A stretch of 64,000 nt of DNA from Apoda limacodes (taxonomy: Eukaryota; Arthropoda; Insecta; Lepidoptera; Limacodidae), in assembly GCA_946406115.1 (NCBI GenBank), contig OX291560.1, forward strand, positions 8,619,158-8,683,157. Direction: 5' to 3'. The position numbers were made by a program, and so were the translations under genes. Shown here piece after piece: positions 34,700 through 46,060 of the stretch. The notes under the pieces were generated by a model, which had not been told where the DNA came from, did not search any database, and saw only the letters and a program-made list of their open reading frames with translations. How positions within the stretch are numbered: position 1 is the stretch's first letter; every line of letters starts with the position of its first letter.

Positions 34700-36591
34700 C
34701 TTGATATCAAACAATTTATGTAAAAATGGACCTTATATCCGCCATCTTAAATAAAAAAGAAACGGATAAAAGAAATGAATCCTGCACCCTGGAAAACGTT
34801 ACAGAACCGAACGCACTATAGTGACTTCTCATCTCAAAGAGAAATGAAAATACCATACGGTTTAAATCGCATGACTTCTCAGTCAGGCAAAGTTTAGTGC
34901 AAATAGGCACTTTTTGTCTACGACTGATGCTTATCCTTTTCTAATTTTGAATACGGAACAAAAAAAAAACTATTTAGTTTGATAACAACAAAAATTTTAA
35001 CACTGTAAATCAAAAGCCAAACCGTAGTCTGTCAACATTAAAGGGATGTTAAAAAATAGTACCGTTTGCTTCTAGTACAGTTACTGTTACAGTGAAGTTA
35101 TCGATATTACATAGTTACATAGCTCCTAATGACATCATAAGAATGTATTGAATGAGCATTCATTGTAACTCATTAACACCTGGAAAGATCGTGATGCATC
35201 AAGCGATACCCTGGGAACCACTCTAATTACGTACCACCAGTACTGCGACGTATAACAGTAACTGTTACGCAACTGTGACATTTCACCGGTGCGGTACCTC
35301 CGCACTATTTACTATCCATTCACCGGTTCACGCCACTAATTCGTTTTGAATTCAAATCGAAAATCAGTTTATATTTATTGCTCGCCGGGCAATTAGCAGT
35401 CCGTTTCATAATGTTTTCTTTACACAGGAAATTGTATATTAAGCTTATGTGACTCAAGAGCTTGCGCATCAATTTTATTATATGTACTGCTATTTATGTA
35501 ATGACTAATGATTGGTAACCTTCATTAAAGTTAAGACTAAGTACTTAAAACTTTTCTCACACGGCTATCAAGTTTAATTTCCTATGAATTCGTGTGAATT
35601 TATTTTCAATATTTACTAGTGAGCGAAGAGTTTGAGAATCTGTATCGATGTTTTTCTGCAGCTTACTAATAAGAAAAGGATTTGGATTCCCTTTGATACG
35701 GTTTTTTTGATGATGATGATAACTTACTAGCGTTTTCTTAAAAAACTAATTTTTTATATATAATAAAATAAATAAAGGCAAAAGTAGGAAAGTAAACTGA
35801 AACTTATTAAAATATAGAGTTATATAATAGTTTACTTACTTTTGTCTAGCAAAAATGGCTTTTGCGGGTTTTTTGTTTCAAACAACTAAAATCAATATTT
35901 CTCCATAACTTGTGCAAAAAGCGTAGATAGGTACCCATATTGCTTTGGACTAAAACATGTGTGTTAAATAATAAAAAAAATGTATTTATCTTAAGCATTA
36001 ACTAAAATTTACAGCGAAAAATTAATAAAAAGTGTTTATAAAACGATAAAAATATTAAGAATTCTTTACCAAAAATTTTACTATTTAAATACGTAGGTAT
36101 TTGGTTCCATATTTACCTCATCGTAGTGTCTACGAAATTATAACATAAATTATAGTAAATATTTAGCTTGTCATGCCTTTTAGATCTACAAAATAACGAT
36201 TCCAAAAACTGATAAAATAGCGGTGACTCGATCGTGCGTAAATTCGAAAAAGGAATGGGAACGACACTTGATACAACAATCGATTGAAACCCGATAAATT
36301 GTCGATTGCGAGCTCTAATTGTGGCCACTTAAGTCGTCGCTACTCTACTATCGGCCAACTGATACAAAATGACTACATCTTGACGGGTTGATTTTCTAAA
36401 CCGCCGTAAACCCAGTTGTTCAGCTGGCGTAGAATTTGTAACTACGCACTTATTGAATCTATGGTTCCGTACCACAAAAAAAAGTAAAAAAACCCTTTAC
36501 TGCAATTCTAGTGTCTTCGTCACGTCTTTTTCTAAGCAACTACTATTGTCGTTTTCGTCATTAACTAGGTACTATTAATTTCATAAAGTGA
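34700..36591. other. AT-rich DNA, nothing firmly recognised
   Basis: No gene is supported. Near 36240-36330 'caatcgattgaaacccgata' resembles dispersed lepidopteran repeats. At 36460 'atggttccgtaccacaaaaa' is a fragment of the 'gggttccgta' family. Confidence 0.45.
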
Positions 36592-37147
36592 CATACCTAC
36601 TGGTCGCCATCTCAAACATTTCCGAAATGGCGGCCATCATCCAAATTTAAAAAAAATGAATACAAAACAAACGTAAATTGTACTTTGGTAAAATATCCTA
36701 AAACTTCTCTGAACCGAGTAAATTAAGGTCAAATTTATGACCATTTTCTCGAACTTTAGACATCTCAGTAAATTTAGGTAAAGACATTTTTTTAATTTGG
36801 TAATCGTAAACTTTTTGCGTACAGATGCAATTCTCTACAAAGACATACTTTCTACATTTAGGACCCGCTTTTGATTCATAACTAAAATATATAAGTAATT
36901 TTTTGAATCCAAATCATCATAAAGGAATTGCAAATCAAAAGAACAAAAAAAAATGTTTTGAGATGTATAGAGATCGAGAAGAAGTTAAAAGCTATAACTT
37001 TGACATTAGTTTACTCGGTTCGAAGCAGTTCTAGAACATTTTATCAATTTACATTTTAAGTTTGTTTTTGCGTCTTCTACATATTTTTCAATTTTCAACG
37101 ATGGCCACCATTTTGAGAAATTTTTAGAATGGCGGACAGCAGGTATG
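36592..37147. mobile_element. MITE-like element, imperfect ~45 bp inverted repeats
   Basis: The left end is 'catacctactggtcgccatc' 'tcaaacatttccgaaatggc'. The right end, reversed and complemented, is 'catacctgctgtccgccatt' 'ctaaaaatttctcaaaatgg'. The two align over about 45 bp with several differences. The 556 bp between has no coding potential. No target duplication is evident, so the exact boundaries are uncertain. Confidence 0.6.
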
Positions 37148-37260
37148 CCAGGCTCCATACGAAAATGTCCAAAACCTTTTATCCATAACTGACAAGAAAA
37201 AATCTGGGTGTATTTCTATATTCAATCAAAGTACCAAAATACTTATTTTGAGAAGCCTAA
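37148..37260. other. Short spacer between two MITEs
   Basis: Nothing recognised. Confidence 0.4.
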
Positions 37261-37600
37261 GTACTAATTAATTTTTGGTGAGTGAATCGTAATCAGATTT
37301 TTTCCACACAACCTTCAGTGCACTAAATAGCCGTAACTAAAAGTTGCTTACAAATTAATTAATATATATTTAACATAAATTTATAAATTATAAATTTCAT
37401 ATATTTAATACTGTCACAAAAAAGCATCATTAATCATGTCAATCAAATGGCAATAAATTCGGAAATAATCAAAGTTCTGTTTATTTCATACAGTTATCTA
37501 AAACTTTATTTGTTAATAATTTACGGGCATTTTATGAGTGAATATGTGTTTTTCGACTATGATAAATAGCATTATGTTATTAACGAAATGTGAGTAGCGA
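37261..37600 (-). mobile_element. MITE family M2, minus copy
   Basis: It contains 'aatcagattttttccacaca' 'accttcagtgcact' at one side and 'gactatgataaatagcatta' plus 'gtgagtagcgaaacg' at the other. Both sides match, inverted, the element at 57451-57833. The far end is cut where the LINE fragment at 37606 begins. It is non-coding; internal similarity to the second copy defines the family. Confidence 0.65.
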
Positions 37601-37605
37601 AACGT

Positions 37606-37840
37606 CTATATTCGGCCCCATATGACTGCCATCTCTGGGCACCCGGATACCAGCTTGGCCCATTTGACTCTGTTAAACGACGCGACAGGCTGTAAGAATT
37701 CCCAAACTCAATTGCCGTATTGAGCCCTTAAGTCTGAGGAGAGACTTTGTCTCCATTTGTGTGTTCTACCGCTTGTACAATTGGTTGTGTTCTGAGAAGA
37801 ATGTATCTGCATCCAATTTCATTCACTTTTTTTGTGATAC
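37606..37840 (+). pseudogene. LINE ORF2 fragment, frameshifted
   Basis: One frame reads APYDCHLWAPGYQLGPFDSV and then KRRDRL and a stop. A second frame continues RIEPLSLRRDFVSICVFYRL and then YNWLCSE. Together they match the region just upstream of the fragment at 26824-27218 (FYRLYNGLCSEE), with a frameshift between blocks. The 3' portion is replaced by unrelated sequence after about 37800. It belongs to the same family as the copies at 26824, 27219, 55943 and 59939. Confidence 0.78.
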
Positions 37841-38040
37841 CGTCATGCAGTCTCATTGTATATTATGGTAATATACATATAACCATAATATTATATAGAT
37901 GTAAGTACATCTATATATGTGTTTATGTAATATATGTGTTTATATAAATATCCCAATTTATCAGTACAAACATCATAGTATTAGTATTAGCATAGGTTTA
38001 ATATTTACTGTTTGTTCTTTTTGTTTGTTTTTTTACTTAA
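37841..38040. other. TA-rich low-complexity DNA
   Basis: ATATAC/TATATG-rich sequence, with no gene seen. Confidence 0.5.
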
Positions 38041-38200
38041 CTGCTAGTTAGTTAGTAGCCTAGTTTTATTCCACCACCATTAACATTATATGGTAAGCTT
38101 GTGGTTAGCTGGTAGAGAATGCCGTATGGCATTAAGCTCGCCACTGTGCACTTTGAATTGTGCGAAATAATAAATAAATAAATAGATAATATACATATAT
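38041..38200 (+). repeat. LINE 3' end (third family)
   Basis: 'ttagctggtagagaatgccg' 'tatggcattaagctcgccac' followed by an 'aataaataaataaata' tail (about 38166-38185) is the familiar 3' UTR end of a lepidopteran LINE family. The counterpart at 63105-63178, on the minus strand, shares 'ctggtagaaagtgcctatag' 'gcattaag'. No coding remnant is attached. Confidence 0.65.
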
Positions 38201-38352
38201 ATTACCATAAAATACAAAATCACTAGCTATTTATTATTCTTATTTTGAATTACCGAATAGGTACAGCTAATTTAAACTGTATTTCTACCAGCCGATAGCC
38301 TTTTTCATTTTTCTAAATAGTTCTTTGTAAACCTTCCATACCTCACAAATAA

Positions 38353-38450
38353 CTACCAGTGACGTAGTAAAAGTCCTAGTACATCAATCTTACATATACA
38401 CAAATCGTCATGGTGTTCAGAAATATATTATAAATATACATACATAGAAT
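38353..38450 (+). repeat. Dispersed repeat shared with 46175
   Basis: 'aaagtcctagtacatcaatc' followed by 'tacacaaatcg' and 'ataaatatacatacatagaa' recur in the same order and orientation at 46175-46285. No known family is assigned. Confidence 0.6.
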
Positions 38451-38529
38451 TATTATTTTTTCGTTTGAGACTCCCTAAAGGTTAGAGACGTTGTTTTAGA
38501 GAAGTTGGTTCATCATTGGCCAGAGTTGT

Positions 38530-38603
38530 GCCTCTGTATCTCAGTTGGTAGAGCACTTACACGGACTGTAAGGATTGTTGCAGGTTCAATCCCTGGCTCA
38601 AGA
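38530..38603 (+). pseudogene. tRNA-like sequence (tRNA pseudogene or SINE head)
   Basis: An A-box-like 'tatctcagttggtagagc' and a B-box-like 'ggttcaatccctgg' are correctly spaced. 'cttac' and 'gtaag' form a perfect 5 bp anticodon stem around the loop 'acggact', and the T arm has 4 of 5 pairs. The acceptor stem (gcctctg against ctcaaga) pairs poorly and position 33 is C instead of T, so it is unlikely to be a working tRNA. It is unlike the SINE family at 1021 and may head a different SINE. Confidence 0.65.
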
Positions 38604-39534
38604 TAAAATCTTTTAACTGCATCTATGCTATTAAAATATTTTTTTACATTGATTACCTACCTTATACATATTTACCAATACCCAATAGATCAATATTAAA
38701 ATACACTTACATAGTACAACATGTGACGAGATTTGATTTCTATATTATTTCAGCAAGCAAATAGTTGGAAAAAGTAAATTATTACAATGACTTATAACAA
38801 AGTTTAGAACGATTAAGGTTTAGGCTGTCTAACTGTAAACCACATTCCAGGCCCAGGCGAAGGTCAGTGCAAAATAGTTATCGTAGCAAGGGAAGTGCGC
38901 GTCGAATTGCTGATACAAGACTGCGATTAGTCCAACCCAGCCCAGTTTGACCTGACTTGAAACGTTCACTTTGCACATAATAAGGACACAGAGCCGATAT
39001 TACATACACATACATATAGGTATTTACAGAATGATAAGAAGTTTTTTTCAAAAAGGTTATATAAGATTAAAGAAAAAAGTAAGAAGTGAAAAGGAAGGTG
39101 TTTATAACACGCATTAAAATATGGTTCCGTAGTAGTTATCAGAATAAATAAGGTCAGTCTACAAAACTTGCGACCTGGTGTATTAAACAGGTTCAGTCAA
39201 AATAATGCTTAAAGCTCTATTATTGAAACTTTTGGAGTTCATGGTGTCAGGCCCTGTCATTTCAACAAAACCTTACATTGTTAGGGAGTGAAAAAGATAT
39301 TTTCTAAACTTGCTACGTTCACTAAGAAAGCAGCAATAAATGAACATCACACGCTAGGCAAATACTGCGTGCCCCAGTACATGTCTAGTTTATTGGCGTG
39401 GCAGTAATAAGATAAGTGGGAACAGAAATGCCACTACAAACAAAGCGCGCTAAACCGGCACGCTGCAGTTTTAAGGAATTCATAAGAGTTAGTGTAGGCT
39501 CATTTATACTTTATATCAAAATTTATATAATAAT
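38604..39534. other. Nothing recognised
   Basis: No gene or repeat is supported. Confidence 0.45.
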
Positions 39535-40240
39535 TTGTTAATTAGCCATAATATAGCGTGTCCATTTATAGTAGCTTTTTCCCCCGGCCTCACCAGCGCC
39601 CAATTCAGTTATCGCCTGAGACTTCTAATATACAGTCTATGTCCATCCGGAATGAACCGTTTTTTTTACAAAAAAGGAATTATTTTCAAATCCCAAAAAA
39701 CATGCATAAGAGCAATGTGTGGCCTGAAAACAACTAACTCTTGTAAGGATAATTTCAAATCCTTAAATATCTTGACATTAACCTCACTTTACATTTACGA
39801 AATTGCTATATCTGTAAGACAGAACAAAGACTTGTTTACAAGTGCCTTACAATTACACAATAGATCCTTGCGAAATAGAAATAGGTTATGTACACCTGCC
39901 GCCAAGACTTGTCTAATGCAAAAAGTATCCTTTGTATGGCTCCAAAAATTTTTAATAACCTACCTAGTCATCTAAAAAGATTGAATTTAAAATTGTTTAA
40001 ATCCAAAGTACAAGACTTACTTATAGAAAAATGCAACTATAAAATAACTGAATTTTCGGAAGATAAATTTTAAATTATATTTTTATAATACACGCTTTGT
40101 TAAATTTATATATAAATAATTTAACAGGAAAAAAAATTGTACGCCTCTTAACAAGGCACAACATACGAAATTTTAAAATTGCATCATCTATTATGTATTT
40201 ACCTATGTTGACAAATAAATTGAAATTTACATAGATACTA
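39535..40240 (+). pseudogene. LINE ORF2 C-terminal region, frameshifted, with 3' UTR
   Basis: One frame (to about 39900) contains GIIFKSQKTCIRAMCGLKTT, then FKSLNILTLTSLYIYEIAIS. This is the conserved post-reverse-transcriptase block of Jockey/CR1-type LINEs (QK-x-IR-x-x-CGL ... LQILTLPSLYI). The continuation is in another frame: SILCMAPKIFNNLPSHLKRL, then KVQDLLIEKCNYKITEFSED and a stop at 40073, so a frameshift lies near 39900-39930. The 3' UTR to about 40235 ends 'gacaaataaattgaaattt', the usual tail. The catalytic domain is absent. This is a 5'-truncated, inactive copy. Confidence 0.85.
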
Positions 40241-41820
40241 GTAACAAAAATTTAAAGCCATTGTATCACTTGGCGATAGGTATATCATTATTAGTGGACC
40301 TTCTGTGCATACTTATGTTTAGGACACGGCGTTTGTAGAACACTCATCCCATCAACTCTGGCGCTGTAGGCTGTCGGTCAGTGTGGAACATTTTGCAAAT
40401 CGTCCCTTCGAACACGTAGCAATTTCAGGTCAGATAAACGAATGCAGTCAAATGCTTTGTGCCTAATTCAAGCACAGCCAAACTTATTTTTAAATCTATG
40501 ATGTATATAATAATTCAGATAACCTGACAGATATATATTTATGTTACGTGGTTTTAAAACACCACTATCCATTCTTTACTATTAAGCAAGCAATGTATGC
40601 ATTATGTTGCTCTTACCATTTTCGTAAAAGTAGGGGATCCTTTTATACATACACCAAGCGCGCAGTGGTAATATGTTGAATAGCCGAGACTAAGGACCCG
40701 ACCCAAGCCTGATTTGTTTCAACACTTCAGGTAGAAGTGTCGTTATGGTATTTAACATCAAAATACAGGTTCGAATAAAAGTAAAACAGTAAGTAAAAGA
40801 AATATTGGCAACTTCATCTATAGTCAATATTTGAATCGTAAAGGTAGGGTGCAGGCAGAAAACGGAACAAGTGTATACAACCTTGTACCTTCGACACTAA
40901 TTCTATACCCAAACAAAAACGTTAGGAAGCCTTACGAAATGAAATCTTCATGGCTCACACAAACGGTTGGCAACAAACTCAAACTTAACATAGCCGCAGA
41001 TATTTTCTCTACATTCACAATGACTATTAAAAGTCCAAGAGAACGTAGGAATGAACACAAGTGTCCACACGTGTGCATTTGATTGACACACTATGGAAAC
41101 GAAAGGAATTGGCCTAAGTAACAACCTATTGGTAAGGCTGAACATTTTCAATGGTCAGAAATAGTGTTAAGTGCCAATACTTGGGCATTTATAGTTGGAA
41201 CAAAAGTACAATCACTGAAGCAAGTTGTAAAATATGTCTTCACTATTCGCAGCCATTATACTTTAGTGACTAGATCTAAAAGGCAGATTGCTTCGTTATG
41301 TTTGTCGTAAAATTAAGTAGTATTTAGAAATTGTAAACGAATGACATTTACAAGAACTATAAAATGGGCATTACAAAAGTGCTTTTTGTTCAAGAACACA
41401 GTAACACGTAACCTATAATTTATGGACTAGTCACATTTATCAAAAACCTGTGCGACTATATATAATACAGTTATTTGAGCAGAAGCACCATTTTGCAGCA
41501 AAATTTTGAAGGCAGGAATCACATTTTAAAAATTGTAACATGTTCTTTCGTGAACGAGGAACTCGTAGCCAATTTAAACCAAACTCAACTTAAGACTATG
41601 ATAGCAGTAGCCAAGCTAGCCGGGTTCGGGTTAAACACTAAAAGTCAAGTAGATCACAAATCTTTTGCGATTTACTCTGCGAGTTTTTCTTTGGAGTTAC
41701 ATAAGTCAGACGCCCTTATTTTAATCAAATTGTTAATTCCTTGTATTAGTTTGTAGCCAATAGAAAAGGGAAAAAGACTATGGAACCATGGAATGTTAGC
41801 AGAACTCCTAGCCTAGTATC
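40241..41820. other. Nothing recognised
   Basis: No supported gene. Overlapping 67-93 codon frames on both strands near 40.8-41.75 kb have no domain I recognise and no associated splice or promoter pattern that I trust. Confidence 0.45.
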
Positions 41821-42625
41821 TAGGGTTTCTGTTCGATAATTCTCGAGAAATTTGTCTTTAGTCGAGACGGAAAAAAAACTTCAACGCCTCGAGAACTCGA
41901 GAAATCAAATCCGTGCGCTGGGTAATTCAAAAATCACGCAAATAACACGCGACGAGTCGACAGTGTCGCATCGCTGTCGAGAATGAGCATGTTTTCTCAT
42001 TATTGGGAAACATTGTCAGGCCAGATGATGCTCTTGCATTTTTGAAAGCCTATTTTATATGAGTAAAGCGCTGAGCTAAACTTTGATTTCTTTGTTAATT
42101 ATTTTTCGGGTAACTGGTTCAGTATTAGTTGGCATACCTACTATGCTCAAATTAAGAAAATAGTATTGAAAGTTAAATGACATAATATTTTATAATTAAA
42201 TATTAAAGGCATTTTTAGCTTAAGTTGGTTGCAAAAAGTTTGTTTTGTAAAATAAGTTTTTATAATCTAAATACGATATGTACTAGTAATTTTATTGATT
42301 TAATTTTACTAATTGTTTTTTTATTTATTTATTTAAAGACTGTTGAACATTTAGAAACTGGTAGGGATGCAATAATTATAAAAAAGTTAAGTACTACCCA
42401 ACTCTTTACTTTTTATATTGATATTTAATTTATTATTTGATGTTGATTTGTTAATAATTAAAAACAATTATGGTAACTAAAATTTACTAATTGATTTAAT
42501 TGATCCCATCTATCAGTCGATTTTGTAATAAAACAAAAATTTGAAAATAAAAGGTTTAAAAAAAGAAATTACTCGAGAAATCTAGGTCGAGAATTCTCGT
42601 GCCTCGAGAAAAAAGGCCGAGATTT
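41821..42625 (+). mobile_element. hAT-like non-autonomous element with CTCGAG motifs
   Basis: It starts 'tagggtttctgttcgataat' 'tctcgagaaa'. CTCGAG or TCGAGA motifs cluster in the first 100 bp (about 41841-41910) and the last 60 bp (42570-42610), with 'actcgagaaatctaggtcga' at the right. The centre is AT-rich without a transposase. The right terminus is diverged and no target duplication was confirmed. Confidence 0.6.
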
Positions 42626-42689
42626 TGAAGTTACTTTTTTGTGTTTTGGTGTACAATAAAAAAAAATGTATTGTATTGTATACCACTGA

Positions 42690-42985
42690 CATAATAAATG
42701 TGAAAGTTTGGATGTTTGTTACTCAATCACGCTACTACCACTGGACGGATCGAGATGACACTTGGCGCACATATATGTTAGGACCTGGAACAGGACACAC
42801 ACAGGTTACTTTTTAATACAAAAAAAATCAAACTTTCACGCGGTAACAACTATAACCGAACTTAAACGAACTATAGCTAGAGCTATAGCTTGCTATAGCA
42901 AACTTTATTAGTACAATTAAGGAGTAAACGTAGAAAATTCCACGCCGATAACCAAATTTAAGGCAGGCGGAGCCGCTGACAAATT
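42690..42985 (+). repeat. Family R repeat, plus orientation
   Basis: 'ataataaatgtgaaagtttg', 'actaccactggacggatcga', 'gaactatagctagagctata' and 'aattccacgccgataaccaa' follow in order, ending 'gcaggcggagccgctgac'. It is collinear with 13752-13990. An open frame starting nearby is accidental. Confidence 0.8.
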
Positions 42986-44109
42986 CTCGTCTTCAATAAT
43001 GTCTTACACGTTTCGCACACCTCGATTAATACATTTTTTTCTGATCAACTTATTACCTTTGGACCATATTCTATAATAAAAACAAATGGTGCAGGCTACA
43101 TTGCAACACGGCCGCAAAAACCAACTTTAGCTTGGCTATATTATTCGAAACACAAATTTTCCATTAATTTTGAGTTCAGAAATAAAATTAAGTTTACAGC
43201 CAATGAGTACTTCCATTGAATATGTAGAAGGACTAAAAATAAAATATAACAGTAATTGCATTTACGAGAATGGTTTTTGCCAAGTCTTGAGAGAATAATG
43301 AAAATAAAACAAATATCATTAAACTAAACGAAGACCGAGAAATGTCATCAGCATAAGTATACTGAAATTCAACTCGTTTTATTGAATACATACCTGTAAA
43401 TCGATAGTAAGCAGTAAAAATCCATTCACATTCCTAACAGTAATTTCTATTTAGACCTTATAGCTATCTCCATAAACAGTAATGAAATTTAACATTATCC
43501 CAGAAACACAAATGCTTGTACCAAACGGGTAAGCACCAGTGTGCGATGTCGTTAAAGTCACGACGAAAACAATAAAGCGAATCCAGCACACTACCGCTTG
43601 ATATCGCCTTTTGCGGCAAGCTCAAATACAAACCAAGTGACGCAAAAGAACAAAGGTTTTGATTAAAGTTGCTAAAAAAGAAAGGAACACTTATTACAGA
43701 GCAATAATAGATGCCTTTATTTTTTTTTCATAATTTAGGTTATGACCCATGTTTGAACATCTGGTGTAGCGTACATTTGGTGATTCTTTTACGACTCTAA
43801 AATTAGGCAACTTCAAACATACCAAACTATCTACAGCTCCAAATTTGAAATTGTAAGTAACACAACTGTATAAACAGACAGACTGACAGGCAGAGTCCAA
43901 GTAAAGAACACGATAGCAAAATCGAAGTCAGTAAAAATTATTTATAACTGTTAAAAACAATAACACAATTTTCACGATTGACGTTGAGATAAAATATTAA
44001 CACGATTATTATCAATCACAGCATTAATTTGAAAATTTGTCAAGCTTAAATCTTTACGAATTATCGAAGCCATGCTATTGAGGCCTTAATTTTTACAATA
44101 TGTCTGTTA
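42986..44109. other. Nothing recognised
   Basis: No gene, RNA or repeat is supported. A 68-codon minus-strand frame near 43694 has no recognisable features. Confidence 0.45.
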
Positions 44110-44365
44110 GGATAAAGCAGGACTAGGACATGTATGTCTAGTACGCTGGCCTAGTGCGGATTGGCGGACGTTGTCCGGCTAGTCGACTTTCAGAGTTATT
44201 AAGCCACAAAACCTCTGACTTGGCTTAACGATTGCTGTCATAAGACAACACAGCCAGGCAGGACGACGGTATACATTCCCCTCAAATCAAAGAAGAGCTC
44301 AGAAACATGTGCCACCCATGCTGTGCAATAATAGGTTACTTCGTATATCGCTACAATTGTAACTG
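44110..44365 (+). repeat. Relative of the 6716 repeat lacking its 5S segment
   Basis: 'tgcggattggcggacgttgt' 'ccggctagtcgactttcaga' and 'cctctgacttggctta' match the body of the repeat at 6716-7045. 'catgtgccacccatgctg' follows where the 5S-like segment would begin, and then 'cttcgtatatcg' where it would end. The 5S portion appears deleted. Confidence 0.6.
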
Positions 44366-44956
44366 GATAACAAGCTACTCTGTAGTAATGCTGTATTTGT
44401 AGAAAACAATCGTATAGGGAATATTTAGTGCCACATACAAACACCAGTTAGTTAACCTACTAACACACAGCTGTTATGCAGTTCTAAAGTGTAACTGTAC
44501 ACTTCCTAAATATGACAGTCTAATTTCCTGACAAGACACCATTAAATTAGCTTATTTTCGCCATTAAATTATACGATTTTCTGCAAACATACATAACATA
44601 CAGCAGGTGGCGAATAAATATGAAAATTAAAATTATATCCGTTTAATTACATAAGTTTTTGGTATGTTACGATATACTTAGAGGATAAAAGTCGGTTATT
44701 AACCAACAAAGTTACAGCTGCTGAGCATATTAAACTGCACGTAATACTTTGCCGCTTGTCAGGAAAGGTAAACCAATAACAAACCTTTAACAACGACTAT
44801 GGAGTTATCAACATAACGCGACATTAGACAGATCCCATGTTTGTAGCATAAAAAAATAAAAAGAATTGTGGAATCCCATTCCAACAGAAAAATACACTGC
44901 CTTTATAAACCAATTTTTGGTTCCTCAAGAAGCGAGTGGATTGGAGTTTTAAAGTA
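44366..44956. other. Nothing recognised
   Basis: No supported feature. Confidence 0.45.
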
Positions 44957-45045
44957 AAGTTTTGCAAACGTCCATAGGCTACGGTGACCGCTTAGGTAGC
45001 ATCGGGTGGCCAGTCTGCCTGTTTGGCGCCTTAGTGGTGTAAAAT
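44957..45045 (+). pseudogene. LINE 3' tail fragment
   Basis: 'gcaaacgtccataggctacg' 'gtgaccgctta' followed by 'cctgtttggcgccttagtgg' 'tgtaaaa' is the end of ORF2 and the 3' UTR of the LINE family at 26824, with an altered middle. It is severely 5'-truncated. Confidence 0.75.
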
Positions 45046-45834
45046 CACGATCGAAGTAACTTACACACAATAACTTCCGCTTAGAATTGTGCCGTTAAAT
45101 CAATGCGTTAACGGATAACGTGTTTTCCTGGACAATGGTAGACACTTAAAAATCCATTAATTGCAAAACCGATTTTGATGAAACTTACACTGTTCCCTAA
45201 TCCGATAGATAGTTTCTGAGAAATACGTGGACAAACATGCATACATACATACATACAAGCATCGACTTATGAAATTTGGCACATGTGTTTAGAAGCACAC
45301 ATTGACAAACATATATGAATGTGCAATTCTATCAACAATTCACACATCCGGCTAAAATTGATAACCTTTTTTAAAGTCGTCGGTCAAAAACTAGCCAATC
45401 GCGTATAGTAGGTACACGCAATTAACTTAAGGTTTTGTAGTATTGTAGATAAACTTGATGTAACAAGACGTTGTTCGAAACCAACGAGAACCTAAACCTC
45501 ATACGTAATAACCTACGTTAGGCCCCAATTATGTAGACTAAATAGTTACGTATCTTTATTCATACATAACACAACTATAGCAGGTGTTTTAATTCTGATA
45601 TTTATCACGTTAGATTTAAATTCATGTGCCCCCTTTTAGAGCCGGCCCTCGTTAACCATGAAGCGGGCGTTGATGTCTAATTGGAGGTTGTCGTGCGACC
45701 GGAATTCTTGATGAATCAGATTAAAAATTAAGCCATTATTGGCCATTAGGCTAAACACACCCTGAGGTCATGTAACAACGTTAGGACGTATTTGTTGATT
45801 TATCCTATTACTATTATGGATGATTTAAAAAAAA
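45046..45834. other. Short CATA run, otherwise unrecognised
   Basis: A small (CATA)n run lies at about 45238-45256, preceded by a family R-like cassette ('aaaaccgattttgatgaaac' near 45166). Nothing else is supported. Confidence 0.45.
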
Positions 45835-46060
45835 CAATTGGACCCGCGCTGCTGTCGGTATGTCAACTAAACGGCTTGACCGATAGGATTGAAATTTTGT
45901 ATGTGCATTTCCATGGTTTTACAGACACGAATGTATTAAGCCATTAAAGAGAAAAGATTTGATTGTTTGTTTTTTTCTATAATTGAGGAGTTGCCTTAAG
46001 AACCTACGCCGTTGACGAAATTTGGGGAGGGCGGAGCCGCTGGTAAAACTATCCACTTAT
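45835..46060 (+). repeat. Family R-related repeat
   Basis: 'gacccgcgctgctgtcggta', 'cgataggattgaaattttgt' and an end 'gggagggcggagccgctgg' follow the general R-type layout (substrate-like cassette, then the GGCGGAGCCGCTG end). Confidence 0.5.
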
